64,000 nucleotides of DNA from Anisus vortex (Eukaryota > Mollusca > Gastropoda > Planorbidae), in NCBI GenBank assembly GCA_949126835.1, contig OX421506.1, forward strand, positions 13,984,284-14,048,283. Direction: 5' to 3'. Below are positions 13,261 to 25,491 of this stretch, piece after piece. Both the position numbers and the translations under genes were made by a program. The notes beneath the pieces were generated by a model. It was not told the DNA's origin, searched no databases, and was given only the letters and a program-made list of their open reading frames with translations. Every line of letters starts with the position of its first letter. Position 1 is the stretch's first letter.

Positions 13261-16200
13261 TTAAAAATGTGGTTCTTAGGTAATAACTTTCTTTTTCTTT
13301 TACAGATGTGTCATATAAGAATAAGATTATTATATATATGTTTTACTTAAATCTAATGATTAAGTATAGCCTGCTATCACTGTGGAAGAAAGAGAACTTC
13401 GATAAAGTAAGAGAAAGGCAATTGTAACAAAATATATACTCTTCAATCAATTAACTATGTGTTAATGTAGCCACACAAAAAATAAAAAAATCAGGTCCAT
13501 GTAAAAATATGATTTATTACCCTCAGCCCTAATGGAATATAAATAGATATTCACACATGATTTTGTCACAAAGAATACAGTAGAAATAAAAATGTGGTGT
13601 TAGATTATAAGATAAGAAACACTAATTGGTGCAGGTATTTGGGTTGTTAGATACATTGTTCAAATTTTTGTGTGAAATATTGTGTTTATTATTTAAATAT
13701 GTAATGCACAGCTATATAACCACCTTCATATTTGCTTAATTAAAAACATCAACAAAATATGTTCAGGCATTATTAAATGTACATTAATAACGTATCGTAC
13801 GACTTAAAATTTCTCATATACAATTGCAATGTGTACAATAAAATTGGCTTAAAAATAAGAATTGAAATGTGAAGCTAGGAGGAGTAGTATGAGTCTGAAG
13901 AAATCAGGGACAAAATCAAGTCGCCTTGATGAAATAAAAACAATAACGTGCAATGTAGTGTGAATAAAACTTAAGGGTTTTAACCCACTTTTGTACCTTT
14001 TAAACTTTACATTTGTTCAATAAGTAATTTGTGACTCAGCCCCAAATCACTCATTCAGAGATTCAAATCCAGTTTAATTTGGTGAAGTGGGGAACTTTAC
14101 CATGATCCTTTATGAGTTTGACATGAATATTTAGTGCTGCCATAATTATACAAACACACATTTTTGATTAAGCCATAATTATACAAACACAAACCTTTGA
14201 TTCTGCAATATTTATACAAACAAAAGCTATTGAGTCTGCTACCTAAAATTGAATACCAAACTCTAAAAACCAAAGTAAAGAGCTAAAACAGACTACGGTA
14301 TATATTTACTGACTCAAATTTAAAAGAATTAAATTATGCCATCAAAGCAGCCCAATGTTTATCAGACTTTAAAAAAAAAACTTACTTATCAGCAGCTTAA
14401 ATAAATTGATCAATATCAATCCATATAAAAAATTGAGTTTGAAGTTAATAAAACAATATGTTAGTATCATTTAAACTTATGAGAAAAATGTGCGCCATAA
14501 AAAATTCCTAAGACACATAGGTTAATATAAATAATACTAATAATATTTTAATTCTAGCTTTAATTTTACCGGTACATATTAAGTCATGCATAAATCATTT
14601 CAAATATAAACAACTTTCAAATATTACAGATAACAGGCTTCGCCAAGAACAATTAAGCAAAATCAAATATAAGACAGAAAAACGGGTGGGAAGATGTACA
14701 ATAATGATATAACAAAATATTTTTAGTATTAATTTTACATTCTAAAATAAATAACAAAATCATATTACTTTTAAATGAACATCAAGTAATGTATAATATT
14801 GTTACTCATTGTAGACTTTTAAATAATCAGATAAAATCAGAAAAAAAAAACCTACAGGTATATATATATATATATCCTTTTAATATATATACAAGTGGCA
14901 GCATGGTAGAAAAGCATCACTAACCACCAGTGCCTTCAGCAGATTGTTAAAAGAACAAAGATTGGCTACTATTTTAAAAAGGAAGCAATGGTACAACAAT
15001 CTGCCACAAAACAGGAGCAACAAGAAAAAAAAAAATTCCACTCCTAGGAAACATGCAAACTAAACAACAAATAAATATTACATTTTAGAGTCATACTTCT
15101 TTTAAAATCCAATGAAAAGGCACAATAACAGCAACATGACTAATAAAAGACATCGCTTTGGCAATATTTATTACTGGGTAAAAAAAAAAAGTTAGCCAGA
15201 TGCATAGAGAAAATATATTTTGTGGAGACTTCCTTTGAGAGTGAAAAATGTCTCTAGTGATTTTATGTTATTTCTGACATGGAAGATTTTATACCAATAG
15301 TTTTAAATCCCCTATATTATAGAAAAGAAAAGTCTTTACACTTTTTTAAGCCCAATAAACTTGATCAGTCTTGATTATCCATGAAATAAAATTAGTTATT
15401 GTTTCTTTAATATCTCCTGGTATGGATTTTATTTATCTAACTTGCCCAAAATAATATGCTATAGTTTCCAAGTTCTAATTTAAAGTAAAGATTAGGTGTG
15501 TGCTATTTCTAAAAAAAATCTGGGTAATTTACTGTATGTAAATCTCCAAGTAACTTTATTGGTTAATCTGAATGATTTGTGGATTTAAAAATATATAAAA
15601 AAAAGTGTAAGCTATCTAAACCTTTTTTTTTTCAAATGTTGTGATTAATCTTTAAATTTTAACTTTAAAGTTTTACTGGGTACATGGATAAGAGTATTTT
15701 TTTATTGTTAATCAGTGTTGTTAGGTATAAATCAGAAGGCATGCATCATTTGATTGGACAGAGTAATCAAGAACAGTTGTTTTTTTCTCTGCTAATATTT
15801 TTACTTAATTGTATTACCTAGTACATTTAATGAAAACAAAAACATATACTGGGATATATATAAATATATAAGATAATATACAATGATAGGTTGCTTGAAA
15901 ACTGTTGTAAAAAAAATAGAAAAACAGTTATTAAGTGTTGTTTTGATTGTAAATGAAAAAAATCATAAAATGACAAACAATGCAAATCTTAAGTACCGGT
16001 ATGTTGTAATACACAAGGACATGATAAAAATTCTTTAGACAAATTATATTACATGGGTGCTATTTAGAAATTTTAAGAATGATTGATATAAAAACTGTTC
16101 CAAAAAAATGAATCCTAAACAAATTTGAAATAGTTTTGTAATTTCTTTGAACATTAATTTTTTTTAAGAATGGTTTTAACTTTGTCCAGAGCATGGTGGT

Positions 16201-16769
16201 TCTTGGACATAATTTAAATAATACAATTTGTTTTCACAAGAAATTTTGGCAATACTGAGAGATAAGTTTGGCTTTGAACTGAATAACTCCACATTGCAAA
16301 GATGCACATCATTAAGTAACAGCTAAGGTTGCCTTCACCTTATAAAAGTCTGAGCTTGCAACCTTTTTCTATCCATTCTATTTATTCAGGGATATGACCA
16401 GACCACAGGAGAAAATAGGGAAAATTTTTTGTACATGCGCAAAGGTCATCTGCGCAACCGTAAAATATATAAATATAAAATAGCTAAATTATTTGGTGTT
16501 GCCCGGGGTAAAAGTAAAGCATTTATTGAAAAACAAATGACACAAGTTTTCTGCTTTATATGTATATATATATATATATATATATCACGTAAAAATGTTG
16601 TCATTCTCAATTTAAACTTAAATAAATCCATTTTCATGAAATAATAATGAATTTAGAGATAACATAGAATTGTTTTTTTTTTTCATATTATCATTGAAAA
16701 GAATTAGTAAAACTAAAGATCTAGAAAATATTTACAATTTGAAAACAGAGTAATCAGGAAAATTATAGA
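13261..16769. other. intergenic stretch, nothing recognised
   Basis: About 3.5 kb of A+T-rich DNA with homopolymer runs and (TA)n tracts near 14860-14878 and 16560-16585. I saw no exon with similarity to a known family, no RNA gene and no clear element. Confidence 0.55.
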
Positions 16770-17208
16770 TACCGTATATACTCGCGTATGTCACACTTTT
16801 TGTACCGAAAATTTCAACAAAATGTAGGGATGCGACTTATATATAGTGTATTATATAGTGTGACTATAGGGATAGAAACTTGAGTAGGGACATGGACTTT
16901 AATGAAGACACAGATAGGCTACCTTTCTTTCTCATATGACTAATGGCTGTACTGATCCATTGTTTAAAATAAATGAAGCGCCTCCTTTATTTGATTATTG
17001 AAACCAAATAAGCTTCCAAACAAGGGTGAATATTTAGTAGCTTTTATGTTTAAAAGGTATGCATTTTGGAGAAGTTAAAAGGCAGTGTAACCCTTGAAAG
17101 TTAGGGTGCGACTTATATGCGGGTCAATTACAACATTTACGAAAAATAATCTTCAACTAGGGGTGCAACTTATCCACAGGCGCCACTAATAGACGAGTAT
17201 ATAAGGTA
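16770..17208. mobile_element. short TIR element (TACCGTATATACTCG ends)
   Basis: The left end reads TACCGTATATACTCGCGTA. The right end, in reverse complement, reads TACCTTATATACTCGTCTA, a terminal inverted repeat with a few mismatches. The interior repeats the phrase GCGACTTATAT twice (near 16833 and 17107). No coding frame was seen. This looks like a non-autonomous DNA transposon of undetermined superfamily, with a likely TA target. Confidence 0.65.
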
Positions 17209-17693
17209 TTTACTAATTTACTATTTATAATATAGGGTAAAAATCTATACATAATTTGCAAAAAATTAGGTAAATGTTTGTCAAGGGGCGGAAAGTAGAG
17301 CACTCTTTTTGAAACAAATCCTGAGTTTACTCCAGGTCACATCCTTGAACATTTAGCTCATTTATAGCAAAGTGATTTAAAATACAAATAGTGACATTAA
17401 ACTGCCCTTAAATGTATTATCAATGAGTGTTGAAAATGATTTTATACTAAAAAAGCTATGAAAATCTTTAATTAATTTTACATTTTAAACACAGACAGGT
17501 AGGCCTAACATGTTACAACTTTTGTTATTCAACTAAAGGACAAATCATTATATTACTCAACAAATTATTCACAGTAAAGGCAGTTATTTGCTTTCTCACA
17601 AAGGCCAACATTTGATATAGAATGGACAATATCACTATAAAAAATAAATGCTCTGTGGTCATAAATATATTTTTTTTTACAACAATAACATAA

Positions 17694-20600
17694 TCACAGC
17701 TTTGATTTGAGCAACCCTGTCTGTTCAACCGGTACCACAGGCTGTTGGAATGTTTGAGTAATCGAAGCACACGTTTTCAACATACTATCTAAGCAATGAA
17801 ATGGAACTAGTTTGCTGACAGGAAGATATAGGACATGTTCAATGAGATACTTGGCTTCATGAGGGAAACACTTGTCATTTGTAGCATTCTCCTAGAGAAA
17901 AGAATGTTTTTAAATTATGAAAAACATATTCTCCTTTAAAAAAAATATTTGATTCATACTGCAATACTCAATACATTTTATATCAATATATATTTGGATA
18001 CACAATATTAGTTATTATAAAATGTATTCAAGCTAAAAATCTTTTGTTTAAATTATAACTAACATAACAAAAACTTAAAGCTACCCACAGGGTTTCAGCA
18101 AGTAAATCTTGACTTTGATTTTGTGCACAAAAAACATCTTTAATGGATTTTTTAATGTAAAATTTTTTAGTCTACAAAGCCGGTACTAAATAATTCATTT
18201 AAAACTTTTTAGAATAAAACCATTCCATGAATAAAAACAACAATTCAAAATCAAACTTTTAGTAAAATAACAGTTAGTTTCTCAAAAGTATAGTCAGGGT
18301 TCCCACAACTTTGGATAACAAAATTTCCATGACATTTCCAAAACTTTTCCATGATAATGTACACAATTTCCAAGACCCTCTTTTGAGTAAAAATCCCGAC
18401 ATATACCGATGAAATATATATATATATAAAAAGTCAGTGTTTGTAAGTAAACCGATCCCCATTGGTCAATTTGAAAACACTTGAGTTTTGTGTCACTGTA
18501 CTAGGCCTAGGCCTATATAGTGTCTAATAATTTTTCACATGGGACATGTGACTTCACTATCTAAGAGGTTAACGTATCGGGCGACCCGGGTTCCATTCTC
18601 CAGTTTTTATACAATTTTTATCTGCACCTTATACAGTCCTGTTCTTTTTTCCCACCCGGGCAACGCATGGCAATTTAGCTTGTATTGATATAAAACTGTT
18701 TACAGTTTTAAAAAGAAGTTAGATAACAAAACAAAAGAGAGTAGTAAAAAAACAAAAACAATATTAATAATAAAATAGGGAAAAATAATAAGAGAGCTCA
18801 TCACCAATAGAGCAGACTAATTAATTTCCAGCTTAATCTATCAGATTGTGACAGACTATTAATAATGAAAACTTTATAATACTGTATTGATATGTAGCAC
18901 AAGTTATGCATTTACAATTGGAAAGAAAATAACTAGTAGGCCTTTTGTTTGTTATTAATGCAATTAGTTTAAAGTTTTAATTAATAGCAATCTGTGTATT
19001 TAACTTTACAGAATATCAATAATTATAAAGCTAAATACTGTAATAAAGCCTCTATAGCCTAGGCCTAGTACTAGTAATAGGCCCAAATAGTAGGATACTA
19101 GTAACTAATAGACCTACTAAAAATGCTAGTAACAGGCCTCTTCATATTTAGCCTATACCTTATAACGTATAGCCTATCCTTATAAGGTCATAGGCCTATA
19201 GCTAACCTAGTACTAGATAATAGTGAGCAACATGACAGGCTATGCACTATACACTGCTATGCCGCTATGGTATAACTATAGGCTATAGTATAGGCCTACG
19301 CATTTTTTAGAAAATATATAACATTTTGGGTAGTTATTTTGACCCAAATTTTTTTTCTTTAGTACTAGTCCTAGTGCCCTAAAAGACTATTCAACTTTTG
19401 TTTTTTAATAGTCAGTGGAAAAGTAAAAGAGTAAAAAGCGTTTATGATACAGATATGTAGACATCTAGACCTAGAGCTAAAAATGTGACGCTTTCCAAGA
19501 AAATATAATAGGCCTACTAGATATTGATGTCACACAAAATTGTATTTTAACAAATACGATAGCCGGTAGTCATTAATATCATAAGGCATGGCGCCGCTAT
19601 GGCTGGCAATGCATCGGTAGGCCTAGTGATTCATTGTTTTTGTTATTTATTTTATATCGGGTCGTTTTTTGAAATCGCTACATTTTTTTATATAAATAGG
19701 TTGTAATCGGACTTTAGCAGCCACATTTTAACACGAAAACGTTTTGGCTATCAAAATAAAAAAAAAAAACGAAAATGGAATAATCTAAACGGTCCACTTC
19801 TTGCATCATGGATTTTTGGTTTTTATAGCGGCTAAAAAAATATTAAATAAAACTTGTACTTATAATGTTCCGAAAATCGGAGTTTTAATTAAGGTTTTTG
19901 TTGTAATGGGTAGAATGAGGGGTAAAAATCTGTAAAACTCTGAGAAAATCGAAAGGGTTGACAGGTCTGTTAACTTATCTAGTCTAGCAGACACCAAACT
20001 GTGGGTTGACAGGTCTGTTAACTTATCTAGTCTAGCAGACACCAAACTGTGGGGGAAGGAGAGAAAGGGAGGAGTGGCAAGCATAGGCTGGTACCTCTTC
20101 ACCGGACCAAAAAAAGCGAGACAAGAGAGCTTCCCGTAATTTACACACGGGAGGTTTGCAAGAAAAGCAGAATTAGCGTACCGGGTATTTATAATTTAGA
20201 GATGCGCGTGTTGGAAAAGGAAAAAAAATCAGGTTCAGCGAAATTTTGCAATAAAATATCTAAATTTAAAAATTTCAAAACTTTTCCATGATCTAGTTAT
20301 CAAATTGCATTTTTCCAAAACTTTTTCATACTGGAAATGGTCCTATCAATTTTCCAAAAATTTTCCAAAATTCCATGATCCGTACGAACCCTGTATAGTG
20401 AGATTTAAATATTTCATTTTTTTTAAATATTTACCTCCAAAGAGATTCTATCAATTAGTTTAAATCTTTCTGCTATATCACCACTAGGCTCTATGTTCTT
20501 AAGTTGAGTGGCTCCTCGATAAGCATCAACACCAAGGAGGTTTAATTTTTTAACTACTTCATCAGGATGTTCCTGAAGAATAAAAGCAAAACTAAAATAA

Positions 20601-23232
20601 ATGCAAAGAAAATATTTGAGAACAGACATGTTGTAGAAATCCACAATAACAATCTATATGCTCAGATAAACATAAGACAAGAACAAAAACAAATTTTTTA
20701 TCCCACATGCAAGAACTAATGCATACAAGTACCGGTACTCTTTCTTCCCAAGTGGCATTTGAGGATAAACTGAACAAACCAGGAAAATTAGTAACTTATC
20801 ATTTAAAACACTAATCAAAATGCAAGACTAGACTCAAGCCATGGATAAGCCTCTGATGCAATAATCTTTTTTACAGAAGGAGCCTCTGTAACAAGTTAAG
20901 TAATAATAGTGACATCTTCAGTGGACATAGTGCCATGGGGCACGGTAGCCGAGCGGCAGCGCTCTTGACTGGCAAGCCGAAGGTCCCGGGTTCGAATCCT
21001 GGTGCAGGCTAGGATTTTTCCCCGGGTCTGGAGGGTGTCCCTTAGTCTACCCAACTCTGATGGGTACCTGACCTATGGTTGGGGTAAAGTAAAGGTGGCT
21101 GTGCATAGCGCTGGCCACACAATCACCTAGTATGCCGTGGCCACAGAAACTGGTGAACGCTGCTTCATCGGACCTATGGATCAATTTGGTCTGACAAGTA
21201 CTTTACTTTACTTACTTCAGTGGAAAAAAAGTATTATTTGGGGTAGATAAAGTCTTTTAAAAACATACATTGAAATTCAATAAATTTAAATACGTGCCTG
21301 TGTGCATAAATTTAACAAATTAAAATTTGTAATCATTAAGCACTAAATAAAGAGTATGTATACTACTACTTACAACTAAAACTGGAAAAAGCCAGTAATT
21401 GTTCACTTCAACTTTCATTCCAACTAACTTGTAACCAGGATGTAATTTGCTTGAAAAATATTCTCCTTTTTGTTTTTGAAGGTCAAATTCTGCTTTGTTA
21501 AAATTTTGCTGTCGATATAACATGACTGACAAAAGTGCTGAGCTTGGCTGCCACCTTATCATTTGCAACATCTGATCAGGAAAACCACGCATCCAACTGA
21601 CAAATAGAGCTTTATAGTCAATGCCAAACTTGGTCAAAACAACTCTGGCTATTATAGGGAGAGGACCCACCTGTAGCCAAGAGTAAATCACTAAATACTT
21701 TAACACCTTTTTCAAGTACATGTCAGCAGTTTGAACAGGGTACTGTTTATGTAAATGGCACATTTTTTCATAAACCTCGTCATCTCTGACTTTGGCAATG
21801 CATCCTCCAAAGGAAGTATAAAATTTGATGACACCAAAGCTAAACAATGATAAATCCGATGAAGGGTGGCCAACATTTTCACAGCCATTGTATGATTCAG
21901 CACAGTCTTCAATAACAACCAAGTTATTCTGCTTCGCTAATTCAATAATAGGGGCCATTTGGACCAGTCTTCCGTACAAGTGAGCTACAATAATACCTAC
22001 GGTTTTGGGTGTTATCAATAAATTCAAAAGATGTAGCTTTGGTTCTAGGGTTTCTAAACTTATATCAAGCGGAACAACAACAAGACCATGGCTCTTCACT
22101 ATTGTACTCATATCAGGAATATTAATAGCAGTCATAATCATTTCAGATCCTCTGGGGAAGTTTTTGGCACTTAGAAATAAATCTAGCCCTGTCCTGACGG
22201 AAAGGAGTGGCATAATAGAGTTTTTATTTCTCTCAGTGGCCCACAGTTTATGTAACTCTGTTTCCACAGTGTTCCTAAGATCTTCTCCATGGCCACTAAA
22301 GCACTGTGAGACGGCATAATAAAAATGATGACATTTTGCATCTGAAAAAAAGAATAATTATAATTTATTATTATCAGTGATTACATTAAAAATAATATCC
22401 GTGATACGTTTTTTTCAAAATGTTTAGAAGAATAATTTATATCAAATCAAATAGTTGATTAATCTTAAATCAAACGTATATGGGTTTTACTGATCAATAT
22501 TTTTTTTTTTTATTATTGCTAAAATATCCATTTATTTCTAACACTCTTGTAATAACCTGACACATAGTCTAGTATAAGCTGAAAAAAAAACATGAACATT
22601 AAAATATTTACTTATGGCCTACATGTTCAATATTAGAAAAATTCAGTTTTATATTTAAAACAAACAGAAAGGTGGGGAACAACATGTTTATTGGCATCTT
22701 CACTTTTGGGGAGGGGGGGGTGTCTTAATAAAATCCCATTCCTTCTGTGCATATACAAATGATAATGTTTTGGTGTTGCACCATGGAGAGGGTAATACAT
22801 ATAAATATAATTAGTCTTTCTTCTCGAGTGGCATCCTGGCATGGAATGGGTTGCCTGAAAAAAAATATGCCTGGTTCTTCTTTATTGATTGGAAGCTCTA
22901 AATTAATTACCAGTGTTTTATGATTATGCTGATAGGGTTTTTTGCTTGTTCTTTTTTAGGGGTTTTAAAGATAGGAGGTGTCATTTTTTTAAAATTGTTT
23001 TAATTTGTGTGGATCTTACTAGTGGTTTATTTAGGCTTAGGTTATTAATGTCAGGAATTGTCAAGGCTCACACTGCAGTCATACCAGCAGAACTTAATGA
23101 CAGAATGATAAATTAATTAAATAGAGAAAAATACAAAATATAATTATGAAAACAACTCACCAATAATAATAGGAGAATATGGAATAGTGGAAAAATTCAT
23201 TGATGAGGCAGTCAAAATGTGATCATGATCTG
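17694..23232 (-). CDS. DegT/DnrJ/EryC1/StrS-type PLP aminotransferase-like protein (5' end missing)
   Basis: Members of this fold-type-I family mostly transaminate keto-sugars using pyridoxal phosphate. Minus-strand exons are 23161-23232, 21374-22341, 20435-20572 and the terminal exon 17694-17891 with a TGA stop; phases join cleanly. The 968-nt exon holds the core: VIEDCAES (the Asp expected to face the PLP nitrogen) and SFGVIKFYTSFGG, matching the family pattern around the Schiff-base lysine (codon at 21824-21826). NYWLFPVLV, GVDAYRGATQL and VLYLPVSKLVPF follow the family's C-terminal order. A hydrophobic stretch after the lysine region (YLVIYSWLQVGPLPIIARVV) is longer than I expect for bacterial members and could be membrane-associated. 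The substrate is unknown. The start codon lies upstream of 23232 and was not identified. The first listed exon is the least certain. Confidence 0.8.
18413..18682 (+). mobile_element. Helitron-ended repeat with tRNA-like module, copy 1 (internally deleted)
   Basis: It shares CCCATTGGTCAATTTGAAAA, GTGTCTAATAATTTTTCACA and a tRNA-like block with copies at 35556, 44647 and 51977, and ends CACCCGGGCAACGCATGGCA then AATTTAGCTTG. The tRNA-like block has lost its anticodon arm, and the middle of the element is missing compared with copy 2. The left limit is approximate. Confidence 0.7.
19956..20052. repeat. 48-bp tandem duplication
   Basis: Two exact adjacent copies begin GGTTGACAGGTCTGTTAACT at 19956 and 20004. 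They lie inside the TIR element. Confidence 0.9.
20652..20894 (+). repeat. dispersed repeat R, copy 3
   Basis: It matches copy 2 in order, from TATGCTCAGATAAACATAAG through CAAGTGGCATTTGAGGATAA and AAAATGCAAGACTAGACTC to GAAGGAGCCTCTGTAACAAG. It continues past GAAGGAGC, unlike copy 2, and so shows the uninterrupted sequence. Confidence 0.78.
20926..21214 (+). mobile_element. tRNA-derived SINE, full length with target duplication
   Basis: The body begins with a tRNA-like head containing an A box (TAGCCGAGCGG, 20946-20956) and a B box (GGTTCGAATCC, 20989-20999), the internal RNA polymerase III promoter. A tRNA-unrelated body follows (GGTGTCCCTTAGTCTACCCA, GGTGGCTGTGCATAGCGCTG) and a short CTTTACTTTACTTA tail. 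A 10-bp direct repeat CTTCAGTGGA flanks it (20916-20925 and 21215-21224), which marks retroposition. Diverged copies of the body occur at 24434, 44054, 50253 and 57112. It lies in an aminotransferase intron. The head is not annotated as a functional tRNA because it belongs to the SINE. Confidence 0.85.
22800..22862 (+). repeat. dispersed repeat R, fragment
   Basis: Only the block TTCTCGAGTGGCATCCTGGC plus ATGGAATGGGTTGCCTGAA is recognisable, matching the centre of copies 2, 3 and 6. Confidence 0.6.
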
Positions 23233-23865
23233 CTGAAAAATAGAAAATTGATTTAAAAAAAATTGCAAACAGAATTGTGCCTATTTATAAGAAATATAAT
23301 TAAAGATGACATTTAACAACTTAGATTGTCATTTGTTTTGTCCCATCTTATAGTCCACTCCCACACAAAAATAACAACTTTCTAATAAAATGCTTGATTT
23401 CATTTAATAACGGTTCAGAAAATTCCCAAATTTACATTAAAAATGAAATATCACTTCTAAATAATGTATACATGTACATTTTCAACTCTTATTCTAATAT
23501 GTCTAAATGAAATAATTAAAATATATACAAGCTGCTTTTAAATCTTTGTAACTTTTAAAAATGTTACAACTGTTACTGTTTATTCAATTTAACACAATGT
23601 TTTGGCCTATGATAGTTTGTTATTGCATTCTAAAATGTTTATAAGTTAAAAAATAATGAATAGAATAACAAAGAACTAAGTGAATAGAATAGATGGGAAT
23701 ATTGAAGCATGACTGGAAGAGTAAAGCAGAACAAATCTAACTGGACATTCACTGGGACCGCCACCTCAGAGAAATATTTAAAGGCCATAATAAGATATAA
23801 TGGCATATCACCACTTGGATGAGGTTCCAAATCTTAAGAAGCAGGCTGTTTTGGTTACATACTCT

Positions 23866-24076
23866 AGACAAGGCATCGACAACCTGCGACATGCGTGCCA
23901 GACTTGGCTTGCAGACCGTTTTTAATGGCATGGGAAGGACCACCAAAAAGAAAATTCAAGTCTCTTTTACTTGAAAAGAGCAGGATGACATGAAGTCTGT
24001 TGGCACGCTGAATGATTTAGAAATTCTACTTTGGCACACTGTTATCTAAAGGTTGCTGACCCATGCTCTGGAATAG
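23866..24076. repeat. diverged repeat with GCATCGACAACCT / AAAGGTTGCTGACC ends
   Basis: The stretch contains CATCGACAACCTGCG, CATGCGTGCCAGAC, CTGTTGGCACGCTGAATGA and TCTAAAGGTTGCTGACC. The same phrases occur inverted at about 30165-30300, so this is a dispersed repeat. The roughly inverted ends suggest a DNA-transposon relic, but no target duplication was established. Confidence 0.55.
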
Positions 24077-24433
24077 ATCAGTTTTGCCAAAGACTAGCGA
24101 CAGTTATTTTTCTAAGTAACTGGACATCGAGTGGGGGGGATAAATAATTTCAGAAAAAGTAACTGATGAAAGTAAAGGATACTCCTGTAAACTTAAAAAA
24201 CTTTTGTTTAACTTAAAGTATTAAAGTATAGAGCCTACATATTCTTGTATAGATGTGTGTTTTTATTTATTTATACATTTTTATTCAAAACCACCCTAAC
24301 TACATTTTATTAGGGTCTACAAAACTTTAAAATATGAAATTTTATTTTTTGCGTCATAGAAATTAATCAAAAGCTTTATTTTAATGTGATTTTTTGCGCA
24401 CCAATTTATTTAGGTGAATTAGAACAAAACGTT

Positions 24434-24618
24434 TCTGGAAGGTGTCCCTGAGTCTACCCAGCTCTGATGGGTATCTGATTTTAGTTGGTGATTAAAGTAA
24501 AGGTGACTGGGCATTGTGCTGACAACACAATCTCTTAGTAAGTTGTGGACACAGAAACTAGTGAATGCTGCTTCACCTGCCTAAAGATCAATTTGGTCAG
24601 ACAGGATTCTTTACTTTT
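24434..24618 (+). mobile_element. SINE fragment lacking the tRNA head
   Basis: It shares GGTGTCCCTGAGTCTACCCA, CTCTGATGGGTATCTGA, AAGTAAAGGTGACTGGGCAT and GATCAATTTGGTCAGACA with the full SINE at 20926, but the promoter-bearing head is absent, so it is a 5'-truncated copy. Confidence 0.75.
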
Positions 24619-25491
24619 TAAACTTAGTTTTCCTTCTTTGTCTGAGTTACTCAGATTTCATCACCTAAAAATTCATTACTTTTTATCTGTTATCCAATTT
24701 TAATAAATGATAGGCCTATATAACACTATAAACTAAACTAAGTATGGAAATCTTCTCTTCTATTGAATTGATATATTTATATAATAGGCCTATATTGCAA
24801 AAAAATATGTTTTTTTTTTTTAAATTCATGTCACATTCCTACTTAATAGTTAGGCCTATATATTATAGTAGGCTATGCTATTCCGCCCAGGGCAGTATCA
24901 TCAGTATGGGTCCCCTTCTTATATTGAATATTAACCTATAAATATAATTTATTATATGTCACTAAATTCACTTATTTCCATGTGTTTTGTGGTTTGCAAG
25001 TTTTTTCCCCGGTGATACGACGTGGAACATGGTGTGCCCACTGGGTTGTGTATGACTAGTTACAAATTATATTTATATGTTATTCATTTATTAATTATTT
25101 GTACGAGTCAGTTTAAAAGTTTAGTTTTAATAGTTTTAATAAAAAAAATTAGGCTTTTTTTATTAGTAGTAATAAGTTATGAATTATATTTATATAATAT
25201 TTAATAGGCCTATAATTCCTATAATATCTCAAATTATGTTTTAATGATTTAGGCCTTATTAATCATAATTAATGTTTTAGTTTTAGTAGGCATATAGCCT
25301 ATACCTATACCTATATATAGGCCTACTTATATTATATAGTAAGTAGGCAATAGACTACTACATACTATATATACTATAACACTATAACTATAGACTCTAT
25401 AGTTTTAGTTTTACATTTTTTGCGTCTGAGCCGTCTGTGACTGCTAGAACTTACTAAAAGTAGAATTACTATATAAGTATAAGTAGTAGGC

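Larger units (their letters stand above)
18295..20393. mobile_element. 2.1-kb CAGGGTTC-ended TIR element in an intron
   Basis: The left end CAGGGTTCCCAC and the right end (inverted) CAGGGTTCGTAC are flanked by TATAGT on both sides (18289-18294 and 20394-20399), read as a 6-bp target duplication. Both ends are rich in TTTCCA/CCATGA phrases in opposite orientation. hAT elements have CAGGG ends but 8-bp duplications, so the superfamily is left open. Inside are a Helitron-ended repeat copy (18413-18682) and a 48-bp direct duplication. No transposase was seen. It sits in the aminotransferase intron between 17891 and 20435. Confidence 0.7.

Noticed and set aside
20938..21010. Possible functional tRNA gene
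   Set aside because: A and B boxes are present, but the sequence continues into a SINE body, tail and target duplication, and related headless copies are dispersed in the window.
17694..23232. Bacterial contamination as the source of the aminotransferase
   Set aside because: The coding sequence is split by GT-AG introns holding the same SINE and repeats as the rest of the window, and its base composition matches its neighbours.
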